Assembly: GCF_024363565.1 (NCBI RefSeq) | Contig: NZ_JAJEKE010000028.1 | Location: forward strand, 1-39,252 | Reading direction: 5' to 3' | Length of the DNA stretch: 39,252 nt | DNA from: Lutispora saccharofermentans | Lineage (GTDB): Bacteria; Bacillota; Clostridia; Lutisporales; Lutisporaceae | Part shown: one piece after another, positions 15,614 through 24,985 of the stretch | How the letters are laid out: every line of letters starts with the position of its first letter | How positions within the stretch are numbered: position 1 is the stretch's first letter | The notes under the pieces: model-generated | Database searches by the model: none | Told to the model about the DNA's origin: nothing | The model's input: only the letters and a program-made list of their open reading frames with translations | Position numbers and translations under genes: made by a program

Positions 15614-16495
15614 TCAATATCCTATTATATATTTGGCATATGGAGATTTGGACGGGATTATTATAACCGGCTCCCCGTTTAAGGTCGTTGCATATGAATC
15701 CAAAGTTAAATAAAGCTCAAAGAAAGCTGGATCTTTTCCATAGGCTTCATTATATATGCGGGCAGCCTCCTTTTCACCCTCAGCAATAATTTCCTTTGCT
15801 TCACGATCTGCCCTTGCCAGCATTTCGCCTACTTCCCTGTCCGTTTCGGCTTTTATCTTTATCGCTTCGGCATCGCCCTGGGATAAATATTCTTGAGCCT
15901 TGCTCTCCCTCTCAGATATCATTCTCGTATATACGGACTGCTCGTTAGTGGAAGGCAGATCCGCCCTTTTCATCTTGATGTCGACCAAATTGATTCCGTT
16001 GCCGTTTTGCTTTAAAATATCATTTACCTTATTTTTAACTACCACATCAAAATCATCGCGGGAGCTGTTTTCCAAATTCACTATCTGGTCAAAATTCAGT
16101 TTTCCCAATTCCGTACGGATATTTGAATATATTATATCTCCCAGGCGGCTTTCGGCAGCTAATTGAGTGCGCAGGGTCTCGATCATTCTCTGCGGATCTG
16201 TGATATTCCAGATCGCATAATAATCCACCATTATGCGCTTTTTGTCCAATGTATTTATTTCCGTAGGCGGCACATCATATAATAATGTGCATTTTGGAAG
16301 CCGTGAAATCGATTGAACAAAGGGCAGCTTCACATTTAAACCCGGATCATCGATCACGCTGACAATTTTACCAAACTGCCTGACAACTGCATATTCACTG
16401 GGTATAGTTATATATAGGCTGGTAAGAGCCGTAAAAAGGATCACCAAAACCAAAATAACAGGTATCGCCATTTTGCTGCCTTTTAATTTGATCAT
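15614..16495 (-). CDS. hflC: SPFH-family membrane protein HflC
   Basis: The 293-residue protein has an N-terminal signal anchor (about residues 9-27) and an SPFH/prohibitin domain (EYAVVRQFGKIVSVIDDPGLNVKLPFVQ onward). A coiled region rich in charged repeats follows (REAKEIIAEGEKEAARIYNEAY). With HflK it forms a large membrane cage that regulates the FtsH protease. Its start overlaps the hflK stop by four bases (ATGA), which confirms co-translation. Length matches the family. Confidence 0.92.
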   Translation of the reverse strand: MIKLKGSKMAIPVILVLVILFTALTSLYITIPSEYAVVRQFGKIVSVIDDPGLNVKLPFVQSISRLPKCTLLYDVPPTEINTLDKKRIMVDYYAIWNITDPQRMIETLRTQLAAESRLGDIIYSNIRTELGKLNFDQIVNLENSSRDDFDVVVKNKVNDILKQNGNGINLVDIKMKRADLPSTNEQSVYTRMISERESKAQEYLSQGDAEAIKIKAETDREVGEMLARADREAKEIIAEGEKEAARIYNEAYGKDPAFFELYLTLDSYATTLNGEPVIIIPSKSPYAKYIIGY

Positions 16496-17490
16496 TGTTC
16501 AGCACCTCCCTTGGTATCCTTTATAACATCTATGGGCAGGTATTTTACAGTACCGGAGCCCTCATCCATGATATATATTTTGGCCTTAGGCAAAATCTTG
16601 TTCAATGTTTCTATTACAAGGCGCTGCTTCGTTACTTCCTTGTTTTTAATATATTCGGAATAAATAGCGTTAAATGTTGCCACATCTCCCTTGGCCTTTT
16701 CTATCCTTTCTGTTTTAGCTCTCTCTGCATTGCTTATCAATGCTTCTTTTTGACCTTGAGCTGAGTTTACCCTTTCATTTTTATACCTGGTGGCTTCATT
16801 CACCTTAGTAATTTTATCTTCCCTGGCCGATGTGACCTTCTTGAATGCTGCGCTCACCTGCTCTGTAGGCAAATCCACGTCCTGCAAATTGACATTGACA
16901 ATTCCGATGCCTATATCATAGCTGTCCACCAGGCGCGTCAATAAAGAACGCACATCGTTCATTATTTGTGCCCTGCCGTCGGTCAAGGCTTCATCAACCT
17001 TTGCGCTTCCTATCACTCCTCTTAATGCCGCAGATACGACATTGCGGAGGGTAAGGACCGGGTCCTCGTTATTGTAGAAGAATTTGATGGGATCTGTCAC
17101 ACGCCATTGGACCTCAAAATCAACCAAAATAATATTTTCATCCCCTGTGATCATTTTGGCCTCGTTCATATAAACCGTTACATCATCCGGCTCTGCTATA
17201 TTGCTGCGCCTTTTGGATATCTCAGGTGTGGTCTCGCTGTAGCCGAATGTCAATGAAAATGTTTCTCTTGAAATCTTTTTAACCGATTGCACAAAAGGCA
17301 GCTTAAACTTCAAGCCCGGTTCAAGGATTGCCGGATTTGGCTTGCCCAGCGTGATCAAAACCGCATATTCGGTCTGATCCACAGTATAAAAACAGCTGAA
17401 CAGCATTATAACCAATATAATGCCTATGGGCACCAAGCCAACCCATTTCAGCTTGGTCCTATCTACCTCTACCTTTAGATTCTTTAGCAT
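16492..17490 (-). CDS. hflK: SPFH-family membrane protein HflK
   Basis: The 332-residue partner of HflC has one N-terminal membrane helix (about residues 16-36), an SPFH domain (TEYAVLITLGKPNPAILEPG) and a coiled C-terminal region (RYKNERVNSAQGQKEALISNAERAKTERIEKAKGD). It lacks the Gly-rich N-terminal extension of the E. coli protein, as is usual in Gram-positive bacteria. ATG 17490 is preceded by GGGGGTG; an upstream TTG lies inside that site. First gene of the hflKC pair. Confidence 0.92.
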   Translation of the reverse strand: MLKNLKVEVDRTKLKWVGLVPIGIILVIMLFSCFYTVDQTEYAVLITLGKPNPAILEPGLKFKLPFVQSVKKISRETFSLTFGYSETTPEISKRRSNIAEPDDVTVYMNEAKMITGDENIILVDFEVQWRVTDPIKFFYNNEDPVLTLRNVVSAALRGVIGSAKVDEALTDGRAQIMNDVRSLLTRLVDSYDIGIGIVNVNLQDVDLPTEQVSAAFKKVTSAREDKITKVNEATRYKNERVNSAQGQKEALISNAERAKTERIEKAKGDVATFNAIYSEYIKNKEVTKQRLVIETLNKILPKAKIYIMDEGSGTVKYLPIDVIKDTKGGAEQ

Positions 17491-17889
17491 AAAACATATC
17501 ACCCCCAATTTTTATTACGTCACGGGACATCATATAGCCTTTCTGATCTTCCTATCAGCAAAGCTTTAATCGTCTGTTATTTATATGCTACCAGAGGACT
17601 TATTTATTTGCAATAATCGCCAAGCACCGCATTTGCTTTACGTTATATGCCTTACTATCAGGCTTCCTGCTTTTTATCCTTTATTTTTATATCAGGTTAG
17701 TTTTGCGTTTTTTGCTCCATACTATTATCAAAGCTTGTGCAGATATACTGCAAGGTCTTGATGAATAAGCATACTTCTATCGAGGCATTTTAATGATTGA
17801 AATATTATAAACCATAATAAAAGCTATGTTAATATTTTAACATAGCTGAGTCTTAAATAAATATTTTCATGTATAGGAGATGTGAAATT
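17491..17889. other. Intergenic gap between hflK and the permease gene
   Basis: This 400-bp divergent intergenic region has no coding potential I can support. It must contain promoters in both directions, but no clear -35/-10 pair stands out. The only structure I see is the perfect hairpin at 17822-17847. Confidence 0.6.
17822..17847. repeat. 11-bp inverted repeat before the permease gene
   Basis: AGCTATGTTAA and TTAACATAGCT are perfect inverted arms around TATT, 43 bp before the permease start. On the minus strand TTTTATTAT follows, so it could act as a terminator in that direction. No minus-strand gene reads into it, so an operator or leader hairpin is more likely. Confidence 0.55.
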
Positions 17890-19194
17890 TTGGAGAAATC
17901 ACTTAAAAAATCTGTGACCTTCATCGAAGCCATTTCCATAGTAATCGGAATGATCATCGGTTCAGGAATCTTTTTAAAGCCCGGCATTGTTTTCAGTAAT
18001 GCAGGTTCTCCCATGGCAGGCGTGCTGGCCTGGATAGCCGGAGGCATCATAACCTTAGCCTCAGCCCTCACTGTGGGGGAGATAGCATCGGCAATCCCAA
18101 AAACAGGGGGTCTCTATGTATACCTTGAAGAATTATACGGGGAGACTTGGGGGTTTCTTCTGGGTTGGGTTCAAACGGTAATATCTTACCCTGCATCCGG
18201 TGCAGCTTTAGCCATAGCCTTTTCCACTTACGCCACCTTCTTTATTCCGATGGATGGCCTTCAGCAAAAACTGCTGGCAGTGGCTGTATTGATATTCGTA
18301 ATAGTTATGAATATCATCGCCACTAAATATGGAGGGGTGATTCAAGTCATATCAACCATCGGCAAGCTGATCCCCATCGTATCCATAATCGCATTCGGGT
18401 TAATATGGGGTCAAAGCCATGACTTCCGTTCGACCACCGTCATTGCCGAAGGAGCAGGCTTTGGAGCTGCAATCTTAGGCACTTTATGGGCTTATGACGG
18501 CTGGATAGGGGTTACGAATATGGCAGGTGAATTAAAGAATCCTGCGAAGGAAATGCCTAAAGCAATAATTATAGGAGTGACCTCCGTAATATTTGTGTAT
18601 GCCTTGATGAATATGACCATGCTCAATGTGATGCCTATAGAACAGATAGTCGCATCACCAAGGCCTGCCTCAGATATAGCAGTTGCACTTTTTGGCAATG
18701 GCGGAGCCTCATTTATAACGGCAGGGATAATTATATCCGTATTCGGCGCCATGAATGGCTATCTCATGACAGGCGCCCGCGTCCCCCTTGCCATGGGAGA
18801 ACGGAAACAGCTTCCCGGCTCTGAATTCTTGGGAAAGATACACAAGCGCTTCGGCACTCCTGCCAATGCCCTTATACTGGAATGCATAATAGCCGCTGCT
18901 TATATTTTTACAGGGACCTTTAATACCCTGACCGATCTGCTGGTATTTGTTTTATGGATATTCTTTGTTATGGGCGTCTTTGGTATATTTATACTGAGAA
19001 AAAGAGTGCCTGCCGATAAAAGGCCCTATAAGGTTCCTCTTTATCCGCTGACTCCAATAATAGGAATATTGGGCGGTATTTATATCATATACAGCACCAT
19101 AGCAAGCGCGACTTTGAATTCCATGATAGGAATAGGTATAACCCTGCTGGGTCTCCCCATATTTTATTACTTAAAATGGAGCTCCCATCAATAA
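17890..19194 (+). CDS. Amino-acid permease, APC superfamily (LAT/SteT-like)
   Basis: The 434-residue protein has about twelve membrane helices and the APC signature GMIIGSGIF in helix 1. GEIASAIPKTGGLYVYLEELYG and WAYDGWIGVTNMAGELKNP follow. These features place it in the LAT/SteT group, which exchanges or imports neutral amino acids such as Ser and Thr. The substrate is not certain. TTG 17890 is chosen because AGGAGA lies 9 bp upstream and the family N-terminus (EKSLKKSVTFIEAI) begins there; an ATG at 17869 would add seven odd residues. It converges on the nitroreductase gene. Confidence 0.88.
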   Translation: MEKSLKKSVTFIEAISIVIGMIIGSGIFLKPGIVFSNAGSPMAGVLAWIAGGIITLASALTVGEIASAIPKTGGLYVYLEELYGETWGFLLGWVQTVISYPASGAALAIAFSTYATFFIPMDGLQQKLLAVAVLIFVIVMNIIATKYGGVIQVISTIGKLIPIVSIIAFGLIWGQSHDFRSTTVIAEGAGFGAAILGTLWAYDGWIGVTNMAGELKNPAKEMPKAIIIGVTSVIFVYALMNMTMLNVMPIEQIVASPRPASDIAVALFGNGGASFITAGIIISVFGAMNGYLMTGARVPLAMGERKQLPGSEFLGKIHKRFGTPANALILECIIAAAYIFTGTFNTLTDLLVFVLWIFFVMGVFGIFILRKRVPADKRPYKVPLYPLTPIIGILGGIYIIYSTIASATLNSMIGIGITLLGLPIFYYLKWSSHQ

Positions 19195-19213
19195 ATTTTT
19201 ATTTTACTTCTTT

Positions 19214-19987
19214 CTATCTTGCATTGGCATCTGAAGGCATTGCAGCAACGCTTATCATATATTGATATCCCTTGGGCGCCATTGCTTCGCCTTTTTCATC
19301 AGACATGAGCTCCATCTCTTTGCCCAGAGCTCTTGCAGCTATGAAAAGGTGGCATATAGCGATTCCTATGTCTATTTGATTCATATTATCATATAGGGCG
19401 GCTTTAATCATACCTAGCCTTGCTCTATATATATTGAGCTTTTCGGCGTCTCCTGTAAAAAACCAGGGCTGGCTGTTGCTTGCAGAGGGCGCAATACGAA
19501 CTGCCTTTAGTATATCATCCGCATGCTTTGCGGCTGAGATTTCGCTTAAGCCTCTTCTCTTGAATTCCGATGCGTCCATTCTATGTACAGGCTCAGCGCT
19601 ATTTCCAAAAGCCAGCATAATAACGAAGCTCATGCCGTTCATCTCCTGGGGCACACCTTTCTCCGGCCTTGCCATACCCAGCCAGCAGCTTCCTATATCT
19701 CTTGAAGAAAGATAAAGATCGACCTGCTGCAGCATGAAGCCTGCGTTCATCAGGTAATTATCAGCTTTTTCCGAATAGATGCAGAGGTAATGGGGTGCCC
19801 TGACAGGCAGAATATTTTTTACCTCGCCGCTGGATAGGTATGTAAATTCCACTTTTATTCCTTCAATAAGAGATTCTACATTTTTTACGTACTGCTTTAT
19901 CCCTTCCAATATTTCCTCCTTCAGCGGGTTCATATCATACCTGCGTATTGACTTTCTGTGAAACATGGCTTCATAAAGACTTACCAT
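19214..19987 (-). CDS. Nitroreductase-family flavoprotein (TM1586 type)
   Basis: The 257-residue protein begins SLYEAMFHRKSIRRYDM, the usual FMN-binding R(K/R)S.R.(Y/F) start of nitroreductases. It continues with LQQVDLYLSSRDIGSCWLGMARPEKG and APSASNSQPWFF, a layout of two half-domains in one chain, as in the TM1586 subgroup. It probably binds FMN and uses NAD(P)H; the substrate is unknown. ATG 19987 has AAAGGAGG upstream; longer in-frame starts overlap it. It lies 44 bp downstream of the methyltransferase gene on the same strand and may share its transcript. Confidence 0.87.
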   Translation of the reverse strand: MVSLYEAMFHRKSIRRYDMNPLKEEILEGIKQYVKNVESLIEGIKVEFTYLSSGEVKNILPVRAPHYLCIYSEKADNYLMNAGFMLQQVDLYLSSRDIGSCWLGMARPEKGVPQEMNGMSFVIMLAFGNSAEPVHRMDASEFKRRGLSEISAAKHADDILKAVRIAPSASNSQPWFFTGDAEKLNIYRARLGMIKAALYDNMNQIDIGIAICHLFIAARALGKEMELMSDEKGEAMAPKGYQYMISVAAMPSDANAR

Positions 19988-20031
19988 ACTATTCCTCCTT
20001 TTCATATATAAAATGCTCCTATCCATGCGTT

Positions 20032-21909
20032 TTAGAAGTTTGATCCTATTCCAAAGTAAGCCGACAGCATACCGTCTATCTCCTCTTCCAAAGTCTTTAT
20101 TCTCTCCTTAGATGCACCATTTTGATGCAGTTCCAGAAGCTCTCCGCTCAAAGGCTCTATATCCTTACAGTCTTCATAATCAGGTATCTTGAGCTCCATC
20201 ACCGTGTTGGGATAATAGTCGTACATGCCGCTGCCCATCTTTTTAGCAAAAAGCTTGAAATAAAATTCATAAAGCCTGGAATTCAAGATTCCAAGCAGGA
20301 AAGGAAGAGTATAGTTCTCTGCTCCATCCTTTAAAACAAAAGAGTAGACATCGGCACTGCAGAAGCAGCCGGTTCTGTCCAATGCAAATCTGTTGCTGCC
20401 GCTCTTAAAAGGGTAAACTATTTTATCCTTGGTAAAAAGCTCCGGATTCCTGCCCCATTGAAGCTGATGCCATTGCCTGAAGCCTTTTCTACATTCTCTT
20501 CTATTCTCCAGGCGTGCTCTGTATTTTTCTATATGCATTATGCTGTTTGGGTATTTAAGGGGCTCGTCTATCCAATCCGAGTATATAAGCTTTAAATTGC
20601 TATCTTTGATCCTGTATCTTCTAACATGGCTGTTTTTTATCCAGGGCCTCAAAAGCTCTTCTTCTATGGATAAAGCCTTTACCATATACTCATCCACTAT
20701 GAAGGCCTTGTCGCATCCTGTTATTATTCCCTGGAAGCTTTCTGCTATATCCCCAAGGCGTGTCCTGCAGCGATTTTCGATCCTTCTCAGGATATCTCTT
20801 TTATCATCCGGAATCAAAATCCATCTGTCCTCCAGGAGCTTATCCTGATCCACGGCAAATTTCTCAAAATCCCCGGAGTCTATGCTTTCTATTCTGCCTC
20901 CGTCATACTTCCATATCTCTGTCTCGTTATCCCCACCACTTTCATTGGCAAGAAAAAATATGGCGGTTGCTACACCGATTCCCTGAAATATCTTTTCTCC
21001 ATAAAAGTCTACTATTTGTATTATCCTGCTGTTTTTTTGCAGGTAAGCTCTCAGATTCCTGCCGGTGGGGCTTTCCATAAAATATCTGGAGGAAATAAAG
21101 GCAATTATGCATTTATCATCCGCAGCCTCTAAGGCCCTCTGGTAAAAACAGTAGGAAATATCGGATTTGTCCCGGAAAACCTCTTTATATTCATCCAGCA
21201 GCCATCTTTTATAGTCCATGGCCAGTTCCTTATGCCCCACATATGGAGGATTGCCGATTATATAATCATATTTATTCGACCAGAATCTATTATTCCTAAG
21301 TATTTCTTCTGTCTTTTCCCTTTCTAAATACTCTGCCTTATCATCCCTTAGATTATGGACGCTATATACCAGCTTATACTCTTGAAGCTCACGGCTTAGC
21401 TGTTCTTTATCATAATACTGCTCCCATCGGAAGAGGCTGTCGCAGTATATTATATTCATTTCTCCAAAGTATTTTTTTCTGTCCTTGGCCATCAGGCTTG
21501 CTGAGCAAAGCCAGAGGGCTTCCTTGTCAATATCTGCACCATATAAGCAATGCTTCAGAATATGATAATGCAGATTCTCTTCCTGCCAGTAGCTGCAGCC
21601 GTCAACAGCGTAGGTTGTGCCTTCCTTATTTATTTCATATTTCTCAGTTTCATATTTCTCCCGCAATTGGGGAAGGACTGCCCTGAACTTTGCCTTCAGC
21701 AAGTCATAGGTCTTCAGCAGGAAAAATCCGCAGCCGCAGGCAGGGTCCAGGATTTTAATAAAAGGCTTTTCAACCAGGTCAGCACAGTCTAAGGTCTTCT
21801 CAAGCATAAAGTCGATTATATAATCGGGGGTATAGTATTTGCCATGTGCTTTTTTCGTATCCCTTTCCATAGATTGCTGATATAGCCTGCCCAATTTGAA
21901 ATCTTCCAT
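20032..21909 (-). CDS. N6-adenine DNA methyltransferase, Eco57I/TaqI-like
   Basis: The 625-residue protein has motif X (KKAHGKYYTP), the SAM-binding motif I (ILDPACGCGFFLL, about residue 55) and the catalytic motif IV NPPY (GNPPYVGHKE). A C-terminal TaqI-like target-recognition domain follows (FQGIITGCDKAFIVDE, LLRPWIKNSHVRRY). It should methylate adenine in a specific DNA site. No N-terminal PD-(D/E)xK nuclease domain is visible and no restriction gene is adjacent, so it is an orphan methyltransferase or the remnant of a type IIG-like system. ATG 21909 has AGGTGAT just upstream. Reading further back enters the MITE-like element, which may therefore carry its promoter. Confidence 0.88.
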   Translation of the reverse strand: MEDFKLGRLYQQSMERDTKKAHGKYYTPDYIIDFMLEKTLDCADLVEKPFIKILDPACGCGFFLLKTYDLLKAKFRAVLPQLREKYETEKYEINKEGTTYAVDGCSYWQEENLHYHILKHCLYGADIDKEALWLCSASLMAKDRKKYFGEMNIIYCDSLFRWEQYYDKEQLSRELQEYKLVYSVHNLRDDKAEYLEREKTEEILRNNRFWSNKYDYIIGNPPYVGHKELAMDYKRWLLDEYKEVFRDKSDISYCFYQRALEAADDKCIIAFISSRYFMESPTGRNLRAYLQKNSRIIQIVDFYGEKIFQGIGVATAIFFLANESGGDNETEIWKYDGGRIESIDSGDFEKFAVDQDKLLEDRWILIPDDKRDILRRIENRCRTRLGDIAESFQGIITGCDKAFIVDEYMVKALSIEEELLRPWIKNSHVRRYRIKDSNLKLIYSDWIDEPLKYPNSIMHIEKYRARLENRRECRKGFRQWHQLQWGRNPELFTKDKIVYPFKSGSNRFALDRTGCFCSADVYSFVLKDGAENYTLPFLLGILNSRLYEFYFKLFAKKMGSGMYDYYPNTVMELKIPDYEDCKDIEPLSGELLELHQNGASKERIKTLEEEIDGMLSAYFGIGSNF

Positions 21910-21930
21910 AAGATCACCTGCCTTGCATTG

Positions 21931-22170
21931 TTGATTGATTCCTCTACAATAACTCATTTTTATCAGCTTGCAAATATCCGTTGTGCTAACTGATAACGAT
22001 TGCGAGAGCTCCGGGACTAAGACTTTGTAAGCTTGCATAGGGTTGCGTCAAAACTCGCTTTGGCTCAAACAGTTGACGCAACTTTTCCTATACTTCGCTA
22101 ACAAACTCTAAGTCCCTTCACGATGCACTCTTTTATCAGTTAGGACAACAGGTTATTGCGGTAAAATCTT
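21931..22170. mobile_element. MITE-like palindromic element, copy 2
   Basis: The core 21980-22149 is nearly identical to 15366-15534, with the same GTTGTGCTAACTGATAACGA start, TTGACGCAAC centre and inverted TCAGTTAGGACAAC end. Outer flanks (TTGATTCCTCTACAATAA and GGTTATTGCGGTAAAATC) again form imperfect inverted repeats. It sits between two divergent genes, 22 bp from the methyltransferase start, and fills most of the 384-bp gap 21910-22293. Confidence 0.85.
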
Positions 22171-22293
22171 AATTCCATTATACACTGATTATCCGAGAAT
22201 TTTCCAGCTATATCTAATGAGCTTTTTGCAAATTCCTTTATCCGATATAATAAGGTATAATACTATTAATAAGTCATGGAAGGAGTATGATCA

Positions 22294-23316
22294 ATGGAAA
22301 AGATCGTCGACATCGAATGGAGCAAGCTCGGTTTCAGCTATATAAAAACAGACTATCGCTATATATCCTATTGGAAGGACGGCAAATGGGACGAAGGGAC
22401 ATTGACACAAGACAACAGGCTTCATATAAGCGAAGCTTCCACAGCTCTTCATTACGGTCAACAATGCTTTGAAGGCCTTAAGGCATATAGGACAAAGGAT
22501 GGAAAAGTCCATCTCTTCAGGCCTGACAGGAATGCGGCCAGAATGCAGGATAGCTGCAGAAGAATCATGATGCCTGAATTTCCCATTGAAAGATTTGTTG
22601 ACGCCTGCAAGCAGGTAGTAAAGGCTAACGAAGCTTACGTTCCCCCTTATGGCAGCGGTGCGACTCTATACCTGCGCCCTTTTTTGATCGGCGTTGGTGA
22701 CAACCTGGGAGTCAGACCCGCACCTGAGTTTATTTTTTCAGTATTTTGCTCTCCTGTAGGACCATATTTTAAAGGCGGAATGAAGCCTGTAAACTTCTCG
22801 GTTTCCGATTATGACAGGGCAGCCCCCTATGGTACAGGCGCTGCAAAGGTCGGAGGAAACTATGCAGGAAGCCTTATGCCCCATGAAGCGGCTGTAAAAG
22901 GAGGCTTTGCAGATTGCATTTATCTCGACCCTGCAACCCATAAAAAGGTTGAAGAAGTAGGAGCTGCAAACTTTTTTGGCATTACTAAAGATAATAAGTT
23001 TGTAACACCAAAATCTCCGTCAATTCTCCCAAGCATCACTAAATATTCGTTGATGCAGGTAGCCAAAGATTATCTCGGCATGGAAGTTGAGGAAAGAGAT
23101 GTATTCATTGATGCGCTTGATGAATTTGCTGAAGCGGGAGCCTGCGGTACAGCAGCCGTGATAACTCCCATAGGCGGCATAAAATATAAGGACAAGCTTC
23201 ATGTATTCTACAGCGAGACAGAGGTAGGCCCTGTTACCAGGAAGCTCTATGAAACCCTCTGCGGAATACAGGTGGGAGATATTACGGCTCCGGAAGGCTG
23301 GATAGCAGAAGTATAA
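22294..23316 (+). CDS. ilvE: Branched-chain amino-acid aminotransferase
   Basis: This 340-residue class IV PLP aminotransferase interconverts Val, Leu and Ile with their 2-oxo acids. Signature blocks are LHYGQQCFEGLKAYR, HLFRPDRNAARM, YLRPFLIGVGDNLGV, the catalytic-Lys segment GTGAAKVGGNYAGSL and EAGACGTAAVITPIGGI. The length matches the BCAT2-like group common in Firmicutes. GAAGGAG precedes the ATG. TATAAT-like boxes occur at about 22247-22265 without a good -35. No ilv or leu genes adjoin it and there is no leader long enough for a T-box, so regulation is unclear. Confidence 0.94.
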   Translation: MEKIVDIEWSKLGFSYIKTDYRYISYWKDGKWDEGTLTQDNRLHISEASTALHYGQQCFEGLKAYRTKDGKVHLFRPDRNAARMQDSCRRIMMPEFPIERFVDACKQVVKANEAYVPPYGSGATLYLRPFLIGVGDNLGVRPAPEFIFSVFCSPVGPYFKGGMKPVNFSVSDYDRAAPYGTGAAKVGGNYAGSLMPHEAAVKGGFADCIYLDPATHKKVEEVGAANFFGITKDNKFVTPKSPSILPSITKYSLMQVAKDYLGMEVEERDVFIDALDEFAEAGACGTAAVITPIGGIKYKDKLHVFYSETEVGPVTRKLYETLCGIQVGDITAPEGWIAEV

Positions 23317-23622
23317 CGAGGGAATGCGGCATAGGAGGAGACGGGAACCGCTGAAAGACACGGAATTTCTCACGAAAAAACAGGTCATGATTTTTTATTT
23401 AGCATTTTGATTTCTTAATGCTTTGTATCTGTTATTCTGAGCCAAACAAAGTGAAGCGAAGCATCTGGATAAGATTCTTCGCTTCACTCAGAATGACAGC
23501 ATACGCGTTTTTAGTTGCGGACAATAATAACTATCATCAACTCTTCAGTGATTTTTGTGCTGTTTCAGTGGCTTGACCTGGTTTTCGTTCCCTACTGTTG
23601 CGTAATATAGATACTATGCGCC
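23317..23622. other. Intergenic gap with one dispersed repeat
   Basis: This 306-bp convergent gap has no credible gene. It contains the GTCATTCTGAG-family palindrome at 23431-23497 and no clear terminator with a T-run after either flanking gene. Confidence 0.6.
23431..23497. repeat. GTCATTCTGAG-family palindromic repeat, copy 3
   Basis: GTTATTCTGAG...GTGAAGCGAAGCATCT faces AGATTCTTCGCTTCAC...TCAGAATGAC. This is the best preserved palindrome of the family in the window. It lies between convergent genes, where it could act as a bidirectional transcript barrier. Confidence 0.8.
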
Positions 23623-24819
23623 TTATATGGTATCCAGAACAGCCTTCAGATCAGCTATGATGTCCTCCGGATTTTCCAGCCCCACCGATAGCCTTACAAG
23701 CCCGTCGCTTATGCCGCTAGCTGCTCTTTCTTCCGGTGAATAAGGCGAATGGGTCATTGAAGCGGGATGCTGGATCAATGTCTCCGCGTCACCCAGGCTC
23801 ACTGCCAGAGTACACAGCCTCACATTGTTCATCAGCTTCTTGCCTTCTTCCACTCCGCCCTTTATCTCAAAGGCTATCATGGCTCCCGGCAGCCTCATCT
23901 GCTTTTTCGCCAGCTCATATTGAGGAAAGCTCTTGAGTCCCGGATAGTATATCTTATCAACCGCCGGATGCTGCTCCAAGAACTCAGCTACCTTCATCGC
24001 ATTTTCACAATGTCTCTCCATCCTGATCTCCAGGGTTTTAATACCGCGGCATATCAGGTATGCTTCAAAGGGCCCTAAAACAGAGCCGGTCATATCCTTC
24101 ACTCCGAAGAGCCTTACCTGATCTATAAATTCCTTCTTGCCGGCCACTGCTCCAGCTATAACATCCCCATGCCCGTTCAGATATTTTGTAGCTGAATGCA
24201 GCACTACATCCGCGCCAAGCGCAAGGGGCTTTTGAATGTATGGGGTACAATAGGTATTGTCTACGAATACCAGGCATCCTTCGGTTTCATGCGCTATTTT
24301 ACTTATAGCTTCAATGTCGGCGATATCCATAGTCGGGTTTGCAGGTGATTCCAGATAAACAGCTTTAGTATTGGGTTTCATGGCTTCCCGGACATTTTCC
24401 GGATCATTGGTGTTTACAAAGGTTACTTCCACACCATAGCGGCTTATGCCATGGTTCAAATATGCAAAGGTGCAGCCATATAGTGTCTCCGCCGCAACTA
24501 TATGATCTCCGGCCTTTAGCGCGGTCCAAAGAGCTGAAGTTATGGCTCCCATGCCCGAAGACATTGACATGGCCGCTTCCGCGCCCTCCAAAAGAGCTAT
24601 CTTTTCTTCCAATTCAGTGTTGTTTGGGTTGCCCAGTCTGGTATATATATACCCGCCCTCTTCCAGGGCAAACCTTCTCCCTCCCTGTTCTGCCGTATCA
24701 AATGCAAAGGTTGAGGATTGATAGATTGGTGTAGCTAATGCTCCTGCTGCATTGTCTGCATGGCCTCCATGTATGGCTTTTGTTGCAAAGCCCATTTCTT
24801 TAAGGTTCAGCTTGCTCAC
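23623..24819 (-). CDS. megL: Methionine gamma-lyase
   Basis: This is a PLP enzyme that splits methionine to methanethiol, ammonia and 2-oxobutyrate. The 398-residue length equals that of the well-studied Pseudomonas putida enzyme, and the diagnostic positions line up: Tyr59 and Arg61 (YTRLGNP), Tyr114, Cys116 ([10 protein letters not shown]) and Lys212 as the Schiff-base lysine ([13 protein letters not shown]). Cys116 separates methionine gamma-lyases from cystathionine gamma-synthases and beta-lyases. GTG 24819 has GAGGAGGT 7 bp upstream; a longer reading adds 31 hydrophobic residues without homology. No Met-cycle genes adjoin. Confidence 0.9.
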   Translation of the reverse strand: MSKLNLKEMGFATKAIHGGHADNAAGALATPIYQSSTFAFDTAEQGGRRFALEEGGYIYTRLGNPNNTELEEKIALLEGAEAAMSMSSGMGAITSALWTALKAGDHIVAAETLYGCTFAYLNHGISRYGVEVTFVNTNDPENVREAMKPNTKAVYLESPANPTMDIADIEAISKIAHETEGCLVFVDNTYCTPYIQKPLALGADVVLHSATKYLNGHGDVIAGAVAGKKEFIDQVRLFGVKDMTGSVLGPFEAYLICRGIKTLEIRMERHCENAMKVAEFLEQHPAVDKIYYPGLKSFPQYELAKKQMRLPGAMIAFEIKGGVEEGKKLMNNVRLCTLAVSLGDAETLIQHPASMTHSPYSPEERAASGISDGLVRLSVGLENPEDIIADLKAVLDTI

Positions 24820-24952
24820 TATGAATACCTCCTCAATGATTATGATCCAAATACATATTTCTACATAGAAATGGATTTTCCTTCTACTTTTTGGATATTG
24901 AGCTGGACTCATTCAGTGTTAACAGTATTCTTAGCGCGATCATCTATCGTGC

Positions 24953-24985
24953 AAAAAAAGAGCCCTTGTCATGCAAGACTGCTCT
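24953..24985 (-). terminator. Terminator of the metal ATPase operon
   Basis: On the minus strand AGAGC...GCTCT forms a stem with an inner CTTG/CAAG pair and is followed by TTTTTTT. It overlaps the last bases of the ATPase gene. Confidence 0.75.

Noticed and set aside
20032..21909. Complete restriction-modification system
   Set aside because: Only the methyltransferase and recognition parts are visible. The neighbours are a nitroreductase and an aminotransferase, with no nuclease.
22171..22293. T-box leader upstream of ilvE
   Set aside because: Too short, and no T-box sequence or terminator hairpin is present.
24820..24912. 31-residue N-terminal extension of methionine gamma-lyase
   Set aside because: The family starts at the GTG at 24819, which has an excellent binding site, and residue numbering then matches the known enzyme exactly.
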